Notes: generated by a model not told the origin, from the sequence alone. 64,000 nt of DNA from Devosia sp. Root413D1 (GCF_001425235.1 NZ_LMEA01000012.1:286391-350390); one strand, 5' to 3'. Counted from the stretch's first letter, positions 34,121 through 43,598 are shown. Translations and numbers: made by a program.

Positions 34121-35584
34121 TCAGCCTAGCCTCTGCACCGCTTCCTTCGCGCCGTTCTCCAGCAGCGATTTCAGGTGGTTGGTGACTGTATCGCGGAACA
34201 CCGCAACCTGCGGCAGGTCAGTGCCGAAGACTTCCGTCACGGCGAGGAGGCCGTTCGCCAGTTTCTCGGGATCGCGCCCTGCCTCGTCGGCAATCTGACG
34301 TAGCCGCGTGGCCATGGGGTCTTTGACATCGATGGGCTGGCCGGCTTCGTCGATGCCGGTGACGTACCGCATCCAGGCAGCGACACCCAACGCCAGGCGC
34401 GGGAATGGCTGCGTCGCCTTGAGCCGATCGCGAATGGTGCCGAGCAGGCGCTGCGGCAGTTTCTGTGTGCCGTCCATGGCGATCTGCCAGGTGCGGTGCT
34501 TGAGCGCGGGGTTGGCGAAGCGCGCCAGCAGCTGGTCGCGATAGGCCTCGAGCGTCGTACGCGACATCGGCAGGGTCGGCATTGCTTCTTCGGTCATCAG
34601 CCCATGGACCAGCCGGTGAATTGCAGCATCGGAGATGACTTCGTTGACGTATTGATAGCCCGAGAGATAGCCGAGATAGGCCATGGTCGAATGGCTGCCA
34701 TTGAGCATCCTCAGCTTCATCAGCTCGAACGGCTCGACATCTTCGACCAGTTCGGCGCCGACGGTTTCGAAAGGCGGCCGGCCGGCGGGAAAATCGTCCT
34801 CGATCACCCACTGGGTGAAGGGCTCGGTCATGATCGGCCAGGCGTCGTCGAGACCGGTGATCTCGGCGACGACGCTGCGGTCGGCGTCGGTGGTGGCTGG
34901 CACGATCCGATCGATCATGGTCGAGGGAAAGCTCACGTTCTGAACGTAGTCCGCAAGACTCGCCCCGGCTCCGCGCAGCTCGGCGAAGCGGCGCACGATG
35001 CGGCCGGCGGTTTTGCCGTTCGACGGGAGGTTGTCGCAGCTCATCACCGTGAAGGGGGCCAGCCCGCGCTGCCGGCGGCGTTCGAGTGCGGCGACGATAA
35101 TGCCGGGCGCGCTGATCGGCGTCTCCGGATGCGCCAGGTCGTGGACGATATCGGGATGCTTTTCGTCGAGCTCGCCGGTCGAGGGATCGTGGCAATAGCC
35201 CTTTTCGGTGACGGTCAGCGAGACGATGCGGATCGCCGGATCGGCCATGGTTTCAATCAGTTGGGCGCGCTGGGTGTTGGCATCGAGCACATCGAGGATG
35301 GAGCCGATAATGCGTGGTTTGGTGCCCGAGGCATCGCGGATGGCGAGGGTATAGAGGAAATCCTGCGGCTCGAGCGCGTCACGGGTATCGGGCCGCCGCA
35401 GCGAGGCGCCGATAATGCCCCAGCTGGGGTTTTTGGCCAGCAGGCTGTCGACATAGGCAGCCATGTGGGCCCTATGGAAAGCGCCGATCCCGAGGTGAAC
35501 GATGCCTGGGGTGACCGTCGATCGGTCGTAATCCATGACGTCAACGCCACGTGTACGAAGGGTGTCTGATTGGATTTCGGACAT
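34121..35584 (-). CDS. Mannitol dehydrogenase family protein (fructuronate reductase UxuB-like)
   Basis: Protein of 487 residues of the polyol-specific long-chain dehydrogenase family. The N-terminal Rossmann segment IVHLGIGAFHRAH, DNLPSNGKTAGRIV and the catalytic Lys region MKLRMLNGSHSTMAYLGYL are visible. It reduces D-fructuronate to D-mannonate or D-fructose to mannitol. The divergent KDG kinase favours the hexuronate route. Start 35584 (MSEIQSD) is chosen; MPGLSM at 35599 is an alternative. Confidence 0.87.
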   Translation of the reverse strand: MSEIQSDTLRTRGVDVMDYDRSTVTPGIVHLGIGAFHRAHMAAYVDSLLAKNPSWGIIGASLRRPDTRDALEPQDFLYTLAIRDASGTKPRIIGSILDVLDANTQRAQLIETMADPAIRIVSLTVTEKGYCHDPSTGELDEKHPDIVHDLAHPETPISAPGIIVAALERRRQRGLAPFTVMSCDNLPSNGKTAGRIVRRFAELRGAGASLADYVQNVSFPSTMIDRIVPATTDADRSVVAEITGLDDAWPIMTEPFTQWVIEDDFPAGRPPFETVGAELVEDVEPFELMKLRMLNGSHSTMAYLGYLSGYQYVNEVISDAAIHRLVHGLMTEEAMPTLPMSRTTLEAYRDQLLARFANPALKHRTWQIAMDGTQKLPQRLLGTIRDRLKATQPFPRLALGVAAWMRYVTGIDEAGQPIDVKDPMATRLRQIADEAGRDPEKLANGLLAVTEVFGTDLPQVAVFRDTVTNHLKSLLENGAKEAVQRLG

Positions 35585-35790
35585 GGACAGGCCTGGCATT
35601 TGTCGGTGTTCCCTCTGATAGACGGCGTGCCTCTCCACCACCCCTGGGGCGGCCCCTCCCCCGCCGCGCGGGAGAGGATCATGAAACGCACGTGCATCAA
35701 TAACGGAGCATCTCGGGGACTGCCATACCAGGCGGTTGCGTGGGCAAAATATCCCCGGCATAAGCATTGGGCAGTTGAGGGGAAGACGGC

Positions 35791-36708
35791 GTGACCAAAC
35801 GGTTTGTGAGTATCGGCGAAGCCATGATCGAAATGTCTGGCGGCGAAGGTGGGATGTACCGCCTCGGCTATGCCGGCGATACGCTGAACACCGCATGGTA
35901 CGCACGGGCTCTGCTGCCGGAAGGCTGGGATGTCGATTATGTGACGGCGCTCGGCGACGACATGTATTCGGGCGAGATGCGGGCGTTCATCAAGAAGGCC
36001 GGGATCGGCACCGAGCGGATCCAGACCATCGCCAACCGCCGGCCCGGCCTCTACATGATCCACCAGGAAAAGGGCGACCGGCACTTCACCTACTGGCGCG
36101 GGCAATCGGCGGCGAAACTCCTTGCCGACGATGTCGAGGCGCTGGAGGCGGCGGTGGTAGGCGCCGACACGGTGTATTTCTCAGGCATCTCGATGGCGAT
36201 CCTGGCGCCGCGAGCCCGCGGCAAGCTGATGCGCACCATCGTCAAGGCGCGCGATGCCGGCGCGACCGTGGTGTTCGACACCAATCTGAGGCCGGCGCTG
36301 TGGACCAGCCCCAAGATCATGGCCTCGACGCTGACGGCAGCCGCAGCGATTGCCGATATCGTGCTGCCGACCCACACCGACGAAGCGCCACTGTTCGGCG
36401 ATGCCTCGCCCGAGGCGACGGCGGAGCGCTACCTGAAGCTCGGAGCGCAGGAAGTGGTGGCCAAGGACGGCTCGAAACCGGCTTTCGTCGCCACGGCAGA
36501 CGGCGTGCGCCAGTACGTGCCGGCGCCTGAGGCCGACAAGGTCGTCGATGCAACCGGCGCCGGAGACTCGTTCAACGGCGGCTACCTCAGCGGCCGAGCC
36601 CGCGGCCTGTCGCCGGTGGAGGCCGCCGAACGGGCGCACCGGGTGGCCGGCGTGGTGATCGGCCACAAGGGCGCGCTGGTTGATCCGGCGCTGGTGCGGG
36701 GGGTTTAG
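35791..36708 (+). CDS. kdgK: PfkB-type sugar kinase, 2-dehydro-3-deoxygluconate kinase-like
   Basis: Protein of 305 residues with a GTG start preceded by GAGGGGAAG. The ribokinase fold is clear: GEAMIEMSG, GYAGDTLNTAWY (substrate-binding GG-like motif), FDTNLRPALW and the catalytic DATGAGDSFNGGYL. The sequence resembles KDG kinase, which makes KDPG for the Entner-Doudoroff pathway. It is divergent from the UxuB-like gene by 206 bases. The mannonate dehydratase expected between the two steps is not in the window. Confidence 0.85.
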   Translation: MTKRFVSIGEAMIEMSGGEGGMYRLGYAGDTLNTAWYARALLPEGWDVDYVTALGDDMYSGEMRAFIKKAGIGTERIQTIANRRPGLYMIHQEKGDRHFTYWRGQSAAKLLADDVEALEAAVVGADTVYFSGISMAILAPRARGKLMRTIVKARDAGATVVFDTNLRPALWTSPKIMASTLTAAAAIADIVLPTHTDEAPLFGDASPEATAERYLKLGAQEVVAKDGSKPAFVATADGVRQYVPAPEADKVVDATGAGDSFNGGYLSGRARGLSPVEAAERAHRVAGVVIGHKGALVDPALVRGV

Positions 36709-36742
36709 GGCCGCGGCACCTACTGCCGCGCTCCGGCGTTAC

Positions 36743-37075
36743 CTATTCCTGCGATTCTTTGCCGATGAGTTCCTGTTCGCAGGCATCGTAGTAGAGGTGC
36801 CAGACGACGACGTGGCCGTCGCGCTTCGGCTTCAGAGCCACGAACATGTAGACGTAGCCCTTCGAGTACTCAGGGTAGTGCTGCACTTCCGTGTATTTCT
36901 TGCGCTTCAGGATTTTGGCAACCCGTTCAGGGCCGAGGCACTCGTTGAGGTGCTCGCCGCCGAGGTCGAAGCCTCCCTTGGCGCCGGCGGCGATGGCCGC
37001 AGGCGCAGCCAGGGCGCTGACGACGATTGCCGCCGCGAGGCAGGATTTAAGGATCGAGACACTGGGTGAGGACAT
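36743..37075 (-). CDS. Small secreted protein, member 1 of a paralogous pair (110 aa)
   Basis: Protein of 110 residues with a signal peptide (about residues 1-29, ending AAPAAIAAG). The mature part is basic and has one Cys near its start (NECLGP) and one in YYDACEQELI. The segment KILKRKKYTEV...VYMFVALKPKRDG aligns with the protein at 43599-43958, so they are paralogues. I do not recognise a named family. GGAG is 6 bases before the ATG. It converges with the KDG kinase gene. Confidence 0.7.
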   Translation of the reverse strand: MSSPSVSILKSCLAAAIVVSALAAPAAIAAGAKGGFDLGGEHLNECLGPERVAKILKRKKYTEVQHYPEYSKGYVYMFVALKPKRDGHVVVWHLYYDACEQELIGKESQE

Positions 37076-37193
37076 CGCTTGCTCCGCAACTGGCGGGCAG
37101 TGATTTGCCCGCCGATTGAGGGGACGCTAGGTCGCCCGAAATGAACGCCGACCGACAGTAACGGTCACCGCATATTCATCAGTCGTATTATGA

Positions 37194-38105
37194 TTATCCC
37201 AACTTGCCGCTTGACTGATTGTCGAGGGCACTCTCGGCCAGCAGCCAGTCGCGGAAGGCCCTGACCCGACGCTCGCGGAGAGCGCTCTGCAGGTAGACGA
37301 CATAGTATTTTGAGCTCGCCTTGAGCTCGAGGCCGAACGGCCGGACCAGGCGCCCCGCGGCGAGATCGGCAGAGACCAGGGTGCTGCGGCCGAGCAATAC
37401 GCCCTCGCCATGCACCGCGGCCTCGGTGGCATAGGTAGCGGAATCGAAGCGCACGCCGCTGTTGGGGTTGATGTCGGTGACGCCGGCGCGCTCCAGCCAG
37501 GTCTTCCAGTCGATCGGGAAGCCGTCATGGATCAGCGTGTGATGCCTCAGGTCAGCCGGTTCGCGGAGCGGGTGTTCGCCGCCCAGCAGTTCGGGGCTGC
37601 AGACCGGGAACACGTCCACCTCGGAAAGCAACTCCGACACCGCGCCCTCGTAATCGCCGGCGCCGTAGCGGATGGCGATATCGACGCCGTCGCGGACGAA
37701 ATCGGCGAGCAGGCCCGAGGTCGAGATCCGCACATCGATATCGCGGTGGGCGCGATGGAAGCGGTAGAGCCGCGGCACCAGCCAGCGGCCGGCAAAACCA
37801 TCTGAGGTGCTGACATTGAGCACCCCGGCCGGGCGCGGCGCCGCCACCGCCATGGTGGCGGTGCTGATCTGGTCGAGCGCCGCGGCGACCTCGGCGGCAT
37901 AGGCGGCGCCCTCGGGCGTGAGACTCACCGAACGGGTGCCGCGTTCGAACAATTGCACGCCAAGCCGGTCCTCGATGTTGCGGACGGCGCGGCTGATAGC
38001 GCCGTGCGTGAGGTTGAGCTCGGCGGCCGCGTTGGTGAAGCTCAGGTGTCGCGCCGCCGCGTCGAAAGCGGGCAGCGCGGAGAGCGGTGGGAGTTTGCGA
38101 GGCAT
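37194..38105 (-). CDS. LysR-type transcriptional regulator (GcvA-like)
   Basis: Protein of 303 residues. The winged helix-turn-helix reads LPAFDAAARHLSFTNAAAEL and LTHGAISRAVRNIEDRLG, close to GcvA/AmpR-type regulators, followed by an effector domain with STSDGFAGRWLVPRL and DVDIAIRYG-like segments. Start 38105 (MPRKLPPL) or 38126 (MKTHRWR). It is divergent from the DUF1127 gene at 38247, the most likely target. Confidence 0.87.
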   Translation of the reverse strand: MPRKLPPLSALPAFDAAARHLSFTNAAAELNLTHGAISRAVRNIEDRLGVQLFERGTRSVSLTPEGAAYAAEVAAALDQISTATMAVAAPRPAGVLNVSTSDGFAGRWLVPRLYRFHRAHRDIDVRISTSGLLADFVRDGVDIAIRYGAGDYEGAVSELLSEVDVFPVCSPELLGGEHPLREPADLRHHTLIHDGFPIDWKTWLERAGVTDINPNSGVRFDSATYATEAAVHGEGVLLGRSTLVSADLAAGRLVRPFGLELKASSKYYVVYLQSALRERRVRAFRDWLLAESALDNQSSGKLG

Positions 38106-38246
38106 GCGCCACCTGTGAGTTTTCATCACAGATCGTGCAGCAATTCTCGTTTGTTGTCTATGCGGTGATCGCCCAGATTGTGGCCATGGAAACAGCGGTT
38201 TCCGGCCGATCTCAAACGATCCGGCAGCAAACGAAAGGAACATCCT

Positions 38247-38495
38247 GTGAGCAACTATCACACTTATGCCGATGACTGCCGCGCTCCGGCTCCCTCCGTC
38301 CAGCAGGTTGCCGGCGACGCCATATCGCTGGTGCGGAGCGCGATCCACGCCGTGGTGTCGGCCTTGCGCCATGCCAGGGCGCGCCGCGCCACCGAGGATC
38401 GGGTCACGGGCTTTCCGGCGCATCTGCTGGCCGACCTCGGCTACGAGCGCGACTGGGATGGCTCGATCCACCCGGTCCGCAACGAAGACGCCTGA
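38247..38495 (+). CDS. DUF1127-like small protein (82 aa)
   Basis: Protein of 82 residues from a GTG start with AAAGGAA about 8 bases upstream. The C-terminal half RVTGFPAHLLADLGYERDWDG matches the short DUF1127 pattern (Leu-rich then D-[IL]-G-x-x-R). Such proteins in alphaproteobacteria are linked with RNA/phosphate or carbon metabolism regulation, without a general function. It lies 28 bases upstream of the VOC gene and divergent from the LysR regulator. Confidence 0.6.
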   Translation: MSNYHTYADDCRAPAPSVQQVAGDAISLVRSAIHAVVSALRHARARRATEDRVTGFPAHLLADLGYERDWDGSIHPVRNEDA

Positions 38496-38523
38496 TCCGT
38501 TAAGCGACGAAAGGAGAAGAGCA

Positions 38524-38979
38524 ATGGCAAAGGTATTTCCCCATCTCTGGTTCAAGAACCAGGCCGACGAGGCGATGGCGTTCTACACCTCGATCTTCAG
38601 GGATTCCCAAGTTCTCGGGCGCAGCGTCATGCCCGACCCGGAACTGTCGGTGGTGCGCTTCGCGCTCGCCGGCCAACCGGTGGTGGCGCTCAACGCCAAC
38701 TCGCCGGCGCACTACAACGAATCCTTCTCGTTCCTCATCGAGACCGAAGACCAGGAGGAGACCGATTACTACTGGAATGCACTGATCGCCGATGGCGGCA
38801 AGGAACAGCCCTGCGGCTGGCTCACCGACAAGTTCGGCGTCTACTGGCAGGTGTCGCCCACCCGGCTATCGCAGCTGCTGGCGGACCCGGACCGCGAGAA
38901 GGCCGGGCGCGTGCTGCGGGCCATGTACCAGATGAAGAAGATCGTCATCGCCGACCTCGAGCGCGCCTATCGCGGCTGA
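38524..38979 (+). CDS. VOC family protein (PhnB-like)
   Basis: Protein of 151 residues, single vicinal-oxygen-chelate domain of the PhnB/3-demethylubiquinone-methyltransferase-like type: HLWFKNQADEAMAFYTSIF at the start, SFLIETEDQEETDYYWNAL in the middle and GWLTDKFGVYWQVSPTRL near the end. The substrate is unknown. It follows the DUF1127 gene and precedes an SDR gene, so the three may form a LysR-controlled unit. Confidence 0.85.
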   Translation: MAKVFPHLWFKNQADEAMAFYTSIFRDSQVLGRSVMPDPELSVVRFALAGQPVVALNANSPAHYNESFSFLIETEDQEETDYYWNALIADGGKEQPCGWLTDKFGVYWQVSPTRLSQLLADPDREKAGRVLRAMYQMKKIVIADLERAYRG

Positions 38980-39029
38980 GCCCGCGTCGCGCTCCTCCCC
39001 TTCCAACATCATCACAACGGAGAAATCCC

Positions 39030-39761
39030 ATGGCACAGCTTATGGGCAGGAAAGTCGTCGTCGTCGGAGGCAGCTCCGGCATTGGCCTTGGTGTCGCTGC
39101 GGCGGCGCTGGAACGCGGCGCCGAACTGGTGCTGGTCGGCCGCTCGCAGGACAAGCTGCTGCAAGCGCAGCGGAGCCTCGGCGGCAATGGCCGGGTGAAG
39201 ACGGTAACCGCCGACATGACGCGGGAAGCCGAGATTGCCGCAGCCTTTGCCGGCATCGGCGCCTTCGACCACCTGGTGTCGACCGCCGGCACGCCGCCGC
39301 CGGGTGACCCGATCGGCGAGACCGACGCCGAAATGGTGCGGCGGTTTGTCGACGACAAGCTGATCGGCGCCGTGCTGGTCGCCAAGCACGCCGTGCGGAC
39401 GCTCACGGCCGGTGGGTCGATGACCTTCACCTCGGGCATCAACAAGGACCGGCCGCCGGTGCCGGGCGGCGCCGTGGTCTCGGCGATCGCCGGCGCGTTC
39501 AGCTACTTCGCCCGGGCGCTGGCGCTGGAACTGGCGCCGAGCCGGGTGAACATCGTCTCGCCCGGCTGGGTCGATACGCCGATGTTCGACGAACTCGTCG
39601 GCGAAGCCAAGGCGGGCTATTTCGCGGAAATGGCAGCCCGCCTTCCAATCGGCCGGATCGCCGCACCGCGCGATGTGGCGCCCGCCTATCTCTACGCCAT
39701 GGAAAGCGAGTTCATGACCGGCGAGACGATCCACATCGATGGCGGGCAACGGCTTATCTGA
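39030..39761 (+). CDS. Short-chain dehydrogenase family protein with altered active site
   Basis: Protein of 243 residues. The NAD(P)-binding motif VVVGGSSGIGLG and the C-terminal IHIDGG are normal. In place of the catalytic Y-x-x-x-K, the segment reads GGAVVSAIAGAFSYFA, so both Tyr (now Val) and Lys (now Ala) are missing. The Ser in FTSGINKD remains. A non-oxidoreductase role or substrate-assisted chemistry is possible. It overlaps the convergent MFS gene by 8 bases. Confidence 0.8.
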   Translation: MAQLMGRKVVVVGGSSGIGLGVAAAALERGAELVLVGRSQDKLLQAQRSLGGNGRVKTVTADMTREAEIAAAFAGIGAFDHLVSTAGTPPPGDPIGETDAEMVRRFVDDKLIGAVLVAKHAVRTLTAGGSMTFTSGINKDRPPVPGGAVVSAIAGAFSYFARALALELAPSRVNIVSPGWVDTPMFDELVGEAKAGYFAEMAARLPIGRIAAPRDVAPAYLYAMESEFMTGETIHIDGGQRLI

Positions 39762-40950
39762 GGTCGGAAGGAGCGGCTGGTCCCCCAAGCCGGAGGCTCA
39801 GGACGAGGGGGACCAGCAGCCCATAGAGCGCGACGACGGAAAGCCAGATGGCGCCGGGCCAGTGGTCGCGGAAGACGAAATAGAGGCTCGAGAACAGCAG
39901 TGGCGCGGCGATCGAAGCAAGGCTGACGGCCGAGGCGAGGACGCCCTGGAACTGGCCCTGCTGACTCTCATCGACCTGCCGCGTGGCGAGCGATTGCAGC
40001 GCCGGGGCGCCGATGCCGCCGAGCGCGAAGACCGGCATGATGGCGAAGATCAGCCAGCTCTGGGTGGCAAAGGCCATGACGACGAGTGCGATCGATGCGC
40101 CGGCGATGCCGGTGAGGATAGCGCCGCGCTCGCCGAGCAGCTTTGCCGCGGGACCGGGAAGGAAGGCCTGCGCCAGCGTCTGGCAAACGCCGAAGGCGCC
40201 GAGCGACAGGCCGATCCACAGGCCATTCCACTGGAAGGTGTCGCTGCCCCAAAGCGCCCAGCAGGTGCCGTAGACCTCGCCGGTGGCGGCGAAAGCGAAG
40301 AAGATGAAGATCATCGGCCGCAGGCCTTTGACCGAGAGGGCCCAGCGCAGCGAGCGGAGCGGATTGAGCGCGGCCAGATCGAGCTTTTCGCGGCTCGGAG
40401 TGCGTGACTCGGGCAACACGAGGAAAGCCAGCAGCAGGTTTCCGGCGTTCAGCACGGCCGCGGCGATGAAGGGCAGCCGCAACCAGTAATCCCCCAGCGC
40501 ACCGCCGAGCACCGGCCCAATGATGAAGCCGATGCCGAACATGGCATTGAGGAGGCCAAAGCGGCGGGCCCGCGTCGCCTCGGGCGAGATATCGGTGACA
40601 TAGGCGGTGGCGACCGAGACATTGGCGCTGGTGAGGCCGGCAATGGCCCGGCCGAGCAGCAGCAGCCAGAGGTTCGGCGCGAAGGCAAGGAAGAGGTAGT
40701 TGACCGCTGCGCCACCGAGCGAGATCAGCAGCACCGGACGGCGGCCGAGCCGATCGCTGAGGGCGCCGAGGATCGGCGCGAAGACGAACTGCATGACGGC
40801 GTAGAGCGCGGTCATGATGCCGATATAGGCGGCGACATTCTCGGCGCCGGTCACCTCGGCGAGCAGCGAGGGAAGGATGGGAAAGATGAGGCCGATGCCG
40901 ACGGCATCGAGAACAATGGCGGTGTAGATGACGGTGAGTGATCTCTGCAT
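39754..40950 (-). CDS. MFS exporter, TetA-like (TCR family)
   Basis: Protein of 398 residues with 12 predicted helices. The motif GALSDRLGRRPVLL after helix 2 and RAIAGLTSANVSVATAYVTDI with GFIIGPVLGG in helices 4-5 are those of the tetracycline-resistance/drug:H+ antiporter group. The drug is unknown. Start 40950 (MQRSLTVIY) is used. A longer open frame upstream is not conserved-looking. An inverted repeat lies 147 bases upstream. Confidence 0.87.
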   Translation of the reverse strand: MQRSLTVIYTAIVLDAVGIGLIFPILPSLLAEVTGAENVAAYIGIMTALYAVMQFVFAPILGALSDRLGRRPVLLISLGGAAVNYLFLAFAPNLWLLLLGRAIAGLTSANVSVATAYVTDISPEATRARRFGLLNAMFGIGFIIGPVLGGALGDYWLRLPFIAAAVLNAGNLLLAFLVLPESRTPSREKLDLAALNPLRSLRWALSVKGLRPMIFIFFAFAATGEVYGTCWALWGSDTFQWNGLWIGLSLGAFGVCQTLAQAFLPGPAAKLLGERGAILTGIAGASIALVVMAFATQSWLIFAIMPVFALGGIGAPALQSLATRQVDESQQGQFQGVLASAVSLASIAAPLLFSSLYFVFRDHWPGAIWLSVVALYGLLVPLVLSLRLGGPAAPSDLR

Positions 40951-41275
40951 GGCAAGCTTGCTCCACGCGAAGCAGGCGGACGCCACAGAGGCGACGACAG
41001 CTTCGCGATCATGCCCGACACGGCGGGCGACTGGGGTTCTGGGAGACGCTGACCAGGCCATGCGCAAGGCATGAGCTGGCGTGTGCTTGACCACCTGGAC
41101 GACTATTCGTCCACCTGTTTACTCCGCCACTGAGCGGATCAAGGGAGGCGGTCGCTTTTCGCGACGTCTGGGAGATACGCCCGACGCGGCGGAGGGGCAA
41201 GTGGCGAATTCCGGAAGGGGCCGATGCGACGGTGGCATGGCTGGGCCCTGACCTCAGCGGATGGACGTAAGGGCG
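40951..41275. promoter_or_regulatory. Non-coding gap with a 16-base palindrome upstream of the MFS exporter
   Basis: These 325 bases hold no convincing gene. GGACGA-CTAT-TCGTCC at 41097-41112 is flanked on both sides by CCACCT/CACCTG-type sequence and could be an operator for the MFS gene. The only open frame (41009-41200, minus) has no family resemblance. No regulator gene is adjacent. Confidence 0.35.
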
Positions 41276-42433
41276 CTAGGCGCTGGCGCGGACCGCAAGC
41301 GCCGCGGTCGCGACCTCGCGTTCCAGCTCCGGCGGATAGGCGTGGAGGCCGGGCGGAATGCCGGCGGCGCCGGCGGTGAGCAGCCAGAGCAGGCCACGGA
41401 TCATCACGCCGGAGAAGGGATCGAAACTCGCCGAACCCGCCAGGTTGCCGGTGAAGGCGATGTTGATCAGGCTGCCGCGGTTGAGCAGGAACAGCGAGCG
41501 TCCGCCGATGGTATAGCGTTCGATATGAGCCTTCATGGTCCGGCGCTCATGCCGATCGAGCCAATCGACATCGATCTCACGATTGGAGTGGCCGACATTG
41601 AAGAGCACCGCACCATCGCGGCAAAGGCCCAGTTCAGCTTCGCCAAGCACGCCGTCGCGGCCGGTGGCGGTGACGATGACGGCTGCCCCCGCCAGCGCTT
41701 CGGCGAGTGGCAGGGTGCGGCAGCCGAAATGCACCGCTTCGAGCTGGCGGACCGGATCGCGCTCGGCGACGGTGACTACGGCGCCGAGGGCGCGGGCCCG
41801 CTCGGCGACGCCACGGCCGACCGGCCCGAAGCCGACGACCAGCACCCGGCAACCGAACAGTGACAGGCCGGTGATGCTGCCGAAGGCCGGCCAGGTTTCT
41901 TCGCCGACATGGAAGCGGTTATGGATGGCGTCCTTGAGGACAATGCCGTTCCAGTCGAACACCGGAAAGGCGAGGTGCAGCGGGCGGATCCGATGGAGGC
42001 CCGTCGTGGTCGCCTCGAGTGCACCGGCGATCGGCGTGCCCGCAAGGGTGGCGGCCTCGATGAGTTCGCCGCCCATGTCGCAGATGGCATCGAGCGGGCC
42101 GGTCGCAAAGCGGCGAAGCGTTTCGTCATAGAGCGCGCGCGGCTCGCGCCGACCATCGAACACCTCAACGCCATGCCGAGTAAGGTACTCCACCACGCGG
42201 GGGTCGGTACTATCGGGGTTGCACCCGCCAACGCGGACCGACACGCCAGCCTCGACGAACGGCATCAGGGTCAGGATGGTATCGGGGAGCAGGTGCATCC
42301 AGCCGGCGAGCCGCTTGCCGGAAAGGTCGGTGCGGCGCACCGCGGCGCCGAAATGCGTGCTGATCGGGTGGGTGAAGCGGAGCCATTCGAGGGCCGTTTC
42401 GATCTCGGCAATCGCATTTGGGTCCGCAGCCAT
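41276..42433 (-). CDS. S-adenosylhomocysteinase-like NAD-binding protein
   Basis: Protein of 385 residues, shorter than normal S-adenosylhomocysteine hydrolases (about 430-470). The NAD fold GFGPVGRGVAERARALGA and VIVTATGRDGVLG match, as does a degenerate substrate segment (VFDWNGIVLKDAIHNRFHVG). The usual C-terminal Lys-Tyr tail that closes the NAD site is absent. It may be an adenosylhomocysteinase paralogue with another substrate. GGAGGTGAC lies before the ATG. Confidence 0.75.
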   Translation of the reverse strand: MAADPNAIAEIETALEWLRFTHPISTHFGAAVRRTDLSGKRLAGWMHLLPDTILTLMPFVEAGVSVRVGGCNPDSTDPRVVEYLTRHGVEVFDGRREPRALYDETLRRFATGPLDAICDMGGELIEAATLAGTPIAGALEATTTGLHRIRPLHLAFPVFDWNGIVLKDAIHNRFHVGEETWPAFGSITGLSLFGCRVLVVGFGPVGRGVAERARALGAVVTVAERDPVRQLEAVHFGCRTLPLAEALAGAAVIVTATGRDGVLGEAELGLCRDGAVLFNVGHSNREIDVDWLDRHERRTMKAHIERYTIGGRSLFLLNRGSLINIAFTGNLAGSASFDPFSGVMIRGLLWLLTAGAAGIPPGLHAYPPELEREVATAALAVRASA

Positions 42434-42449
42434 GATGTCACCTCCGTGG

Positions 42450-42830
42450 TCAGCCGGGCGTTGGGGTCCTCAGGATTTTCGCCATGGCCTTGCCTTTGGC
42501 GAGTTCGTCGATGAGTTTGTCCAGGTAGCGGATCTCGCGCATCATCGGTTCTTCGATGTTCTCGACGCGGACGCCGCAGACGACGCCGGTGATCAGCGAC
42601 CGCGCCGGGTTGAGCGCCGGCGCGGAGGTGAAGAAGGCTTCGAGGGTGGCGCCCTTCGTCAGCTGATCGTCGAGCGTCTGCTGGGAGTGGCCGGTCAGCC
42701 AGCGAAGGATCTCATCGACCTCGGCCTTGCTGCGCCCCTTGTTCTCCGCCTTGGCGATGTAGAGCGGATAGACCTTGGCGATGTTGTACGAATAAACGCG
42801 GTCCTTGACTTTCTCCGTCGTCTCCTGCAT
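42450..42830 (-). CDS. DUF2200 family protein
   Basis: Protein of 126 residues with the family pattern [28 protein letters not shown] at mid-length and [29 protein letters not shown]. The role is unknown. Start 42830 has GGAGAG upstream. It lies 16 bases before the adenosylhomocysteinase-like gene and 11 bases after the LysE-type gene on the same strand. Confidence 0.85.
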   Translation of the reverse strand: MQETTEKVKDRVYSYNIAKVYPLYIAKAENKGRSKAEVDEILRWLTGHSQQTLDDQLTKGATLEAFFTSAPALNPARSLITGVVCGVRVENIEEPMMREIRYLDKLIDELAKGKAMAKILRTPTPG

Positions 42831-42841
42831 GTCGGCTCTCC

Positions 42842-43465
42842 TTATCTGGCCTCGATGATCAGGCGGATGCCGAGGATGCCGATGAAGGCGGCGGCGGCGC
42901 GATCGACCCAGAGCTTGGCGCTCAGATAGATGGCGCGGGGTTTTGTCGCCGAGAAGGCGATGGCGACGATGCTGTACCAAAGGGTTTCCTGCAGGAAGAT
43001 CAGCGGCGGCAGGGCCCAGTAGAGCCAAGGCTCGGGATTGGCCGGCAGGAGCGCGGCGAACACCGCGCCGAACACCGCAACGATCTTGGGATTGGAAAGC
43101 TGGGTGAGGAGGCCGAAGGTGAAGGCCTTCTGCGGATTGGCGGCGGGAGCGGCGCCGGCCTCGACCGTGATGGGGTCGGCGGCGTGGCTCCAGATCTTCC
43201 AGGCGAGATAGACGAGGTAAAGCCCGCCAGCGACCTTCAGGGCGGTGAACAGCAGCCCACCATCCTGCATCAGGGTGCGCAGCCCGAGCACGGCGAGCGC
43301 CCCGTACACCATGGCCCCTACTCCCATGCCGAGCGCTGCGGCGAGCCCTTCGGCGCGCGATTGGGCGACGGCGGTCCGGACCACGAAGACGAAGCTCGGG
43401 CCTGGGCTGATGGCGCCGAGCAAGAGGGCGCCGAGAATGGCAAAAAGCGGCAGAAAATGGTCCAT
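42842..43465 (-). CDS. LysE family translocator
   Basis: Protein of 207 residues with about six membrane helices. The family signature [31 protein letters not shown] is at residues 18-48. LysE/RhtB proteins export amino acids or related metabolites. It leads a short minus-strand set with the DUF2200 gene and the adenosylhomocysteinase-like gene. The exported substrate is not evident. Confidence 0.88.
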   Translation of the reverse strand: MDHFLPLFAILGALLLGAISPGPSFVFVVRTAVAQSRAEGLAAALGMGVGAMVYGALAVLGLRTLMQDGGLLFTALKVAGGLYLVYLAWKIWSHAADPITVEAGAAPAANPQKAFTFGLLTQLSNPKIVAVFGAVFAALLPANPEPWLYWALPPLIFLQETLWYSIVAIAFSATKPRAIYLSAKLWVDRAAAAFIGILGIRLIIEAR

Positions 43466-43598
43466 GGGAGCCTCCGGAACAGCGGGAGGCTAGCGCATCA
43501 GCGGCCGGTGCTGGAAGCGATATCGCAGCGCCGGCGATCGACGGAGGCAGCTCTCACCCGAACCCCGACGTCCGGGTGAGAGCTCGCGTGCAGAGCCG

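Noticed and set aside
41009-41200. Small open frame in the gap upstream of the MFS exporter
   Set aside because: No ribosome site, no recognisable pattern, and it covers the palindrome at 41097-41112.
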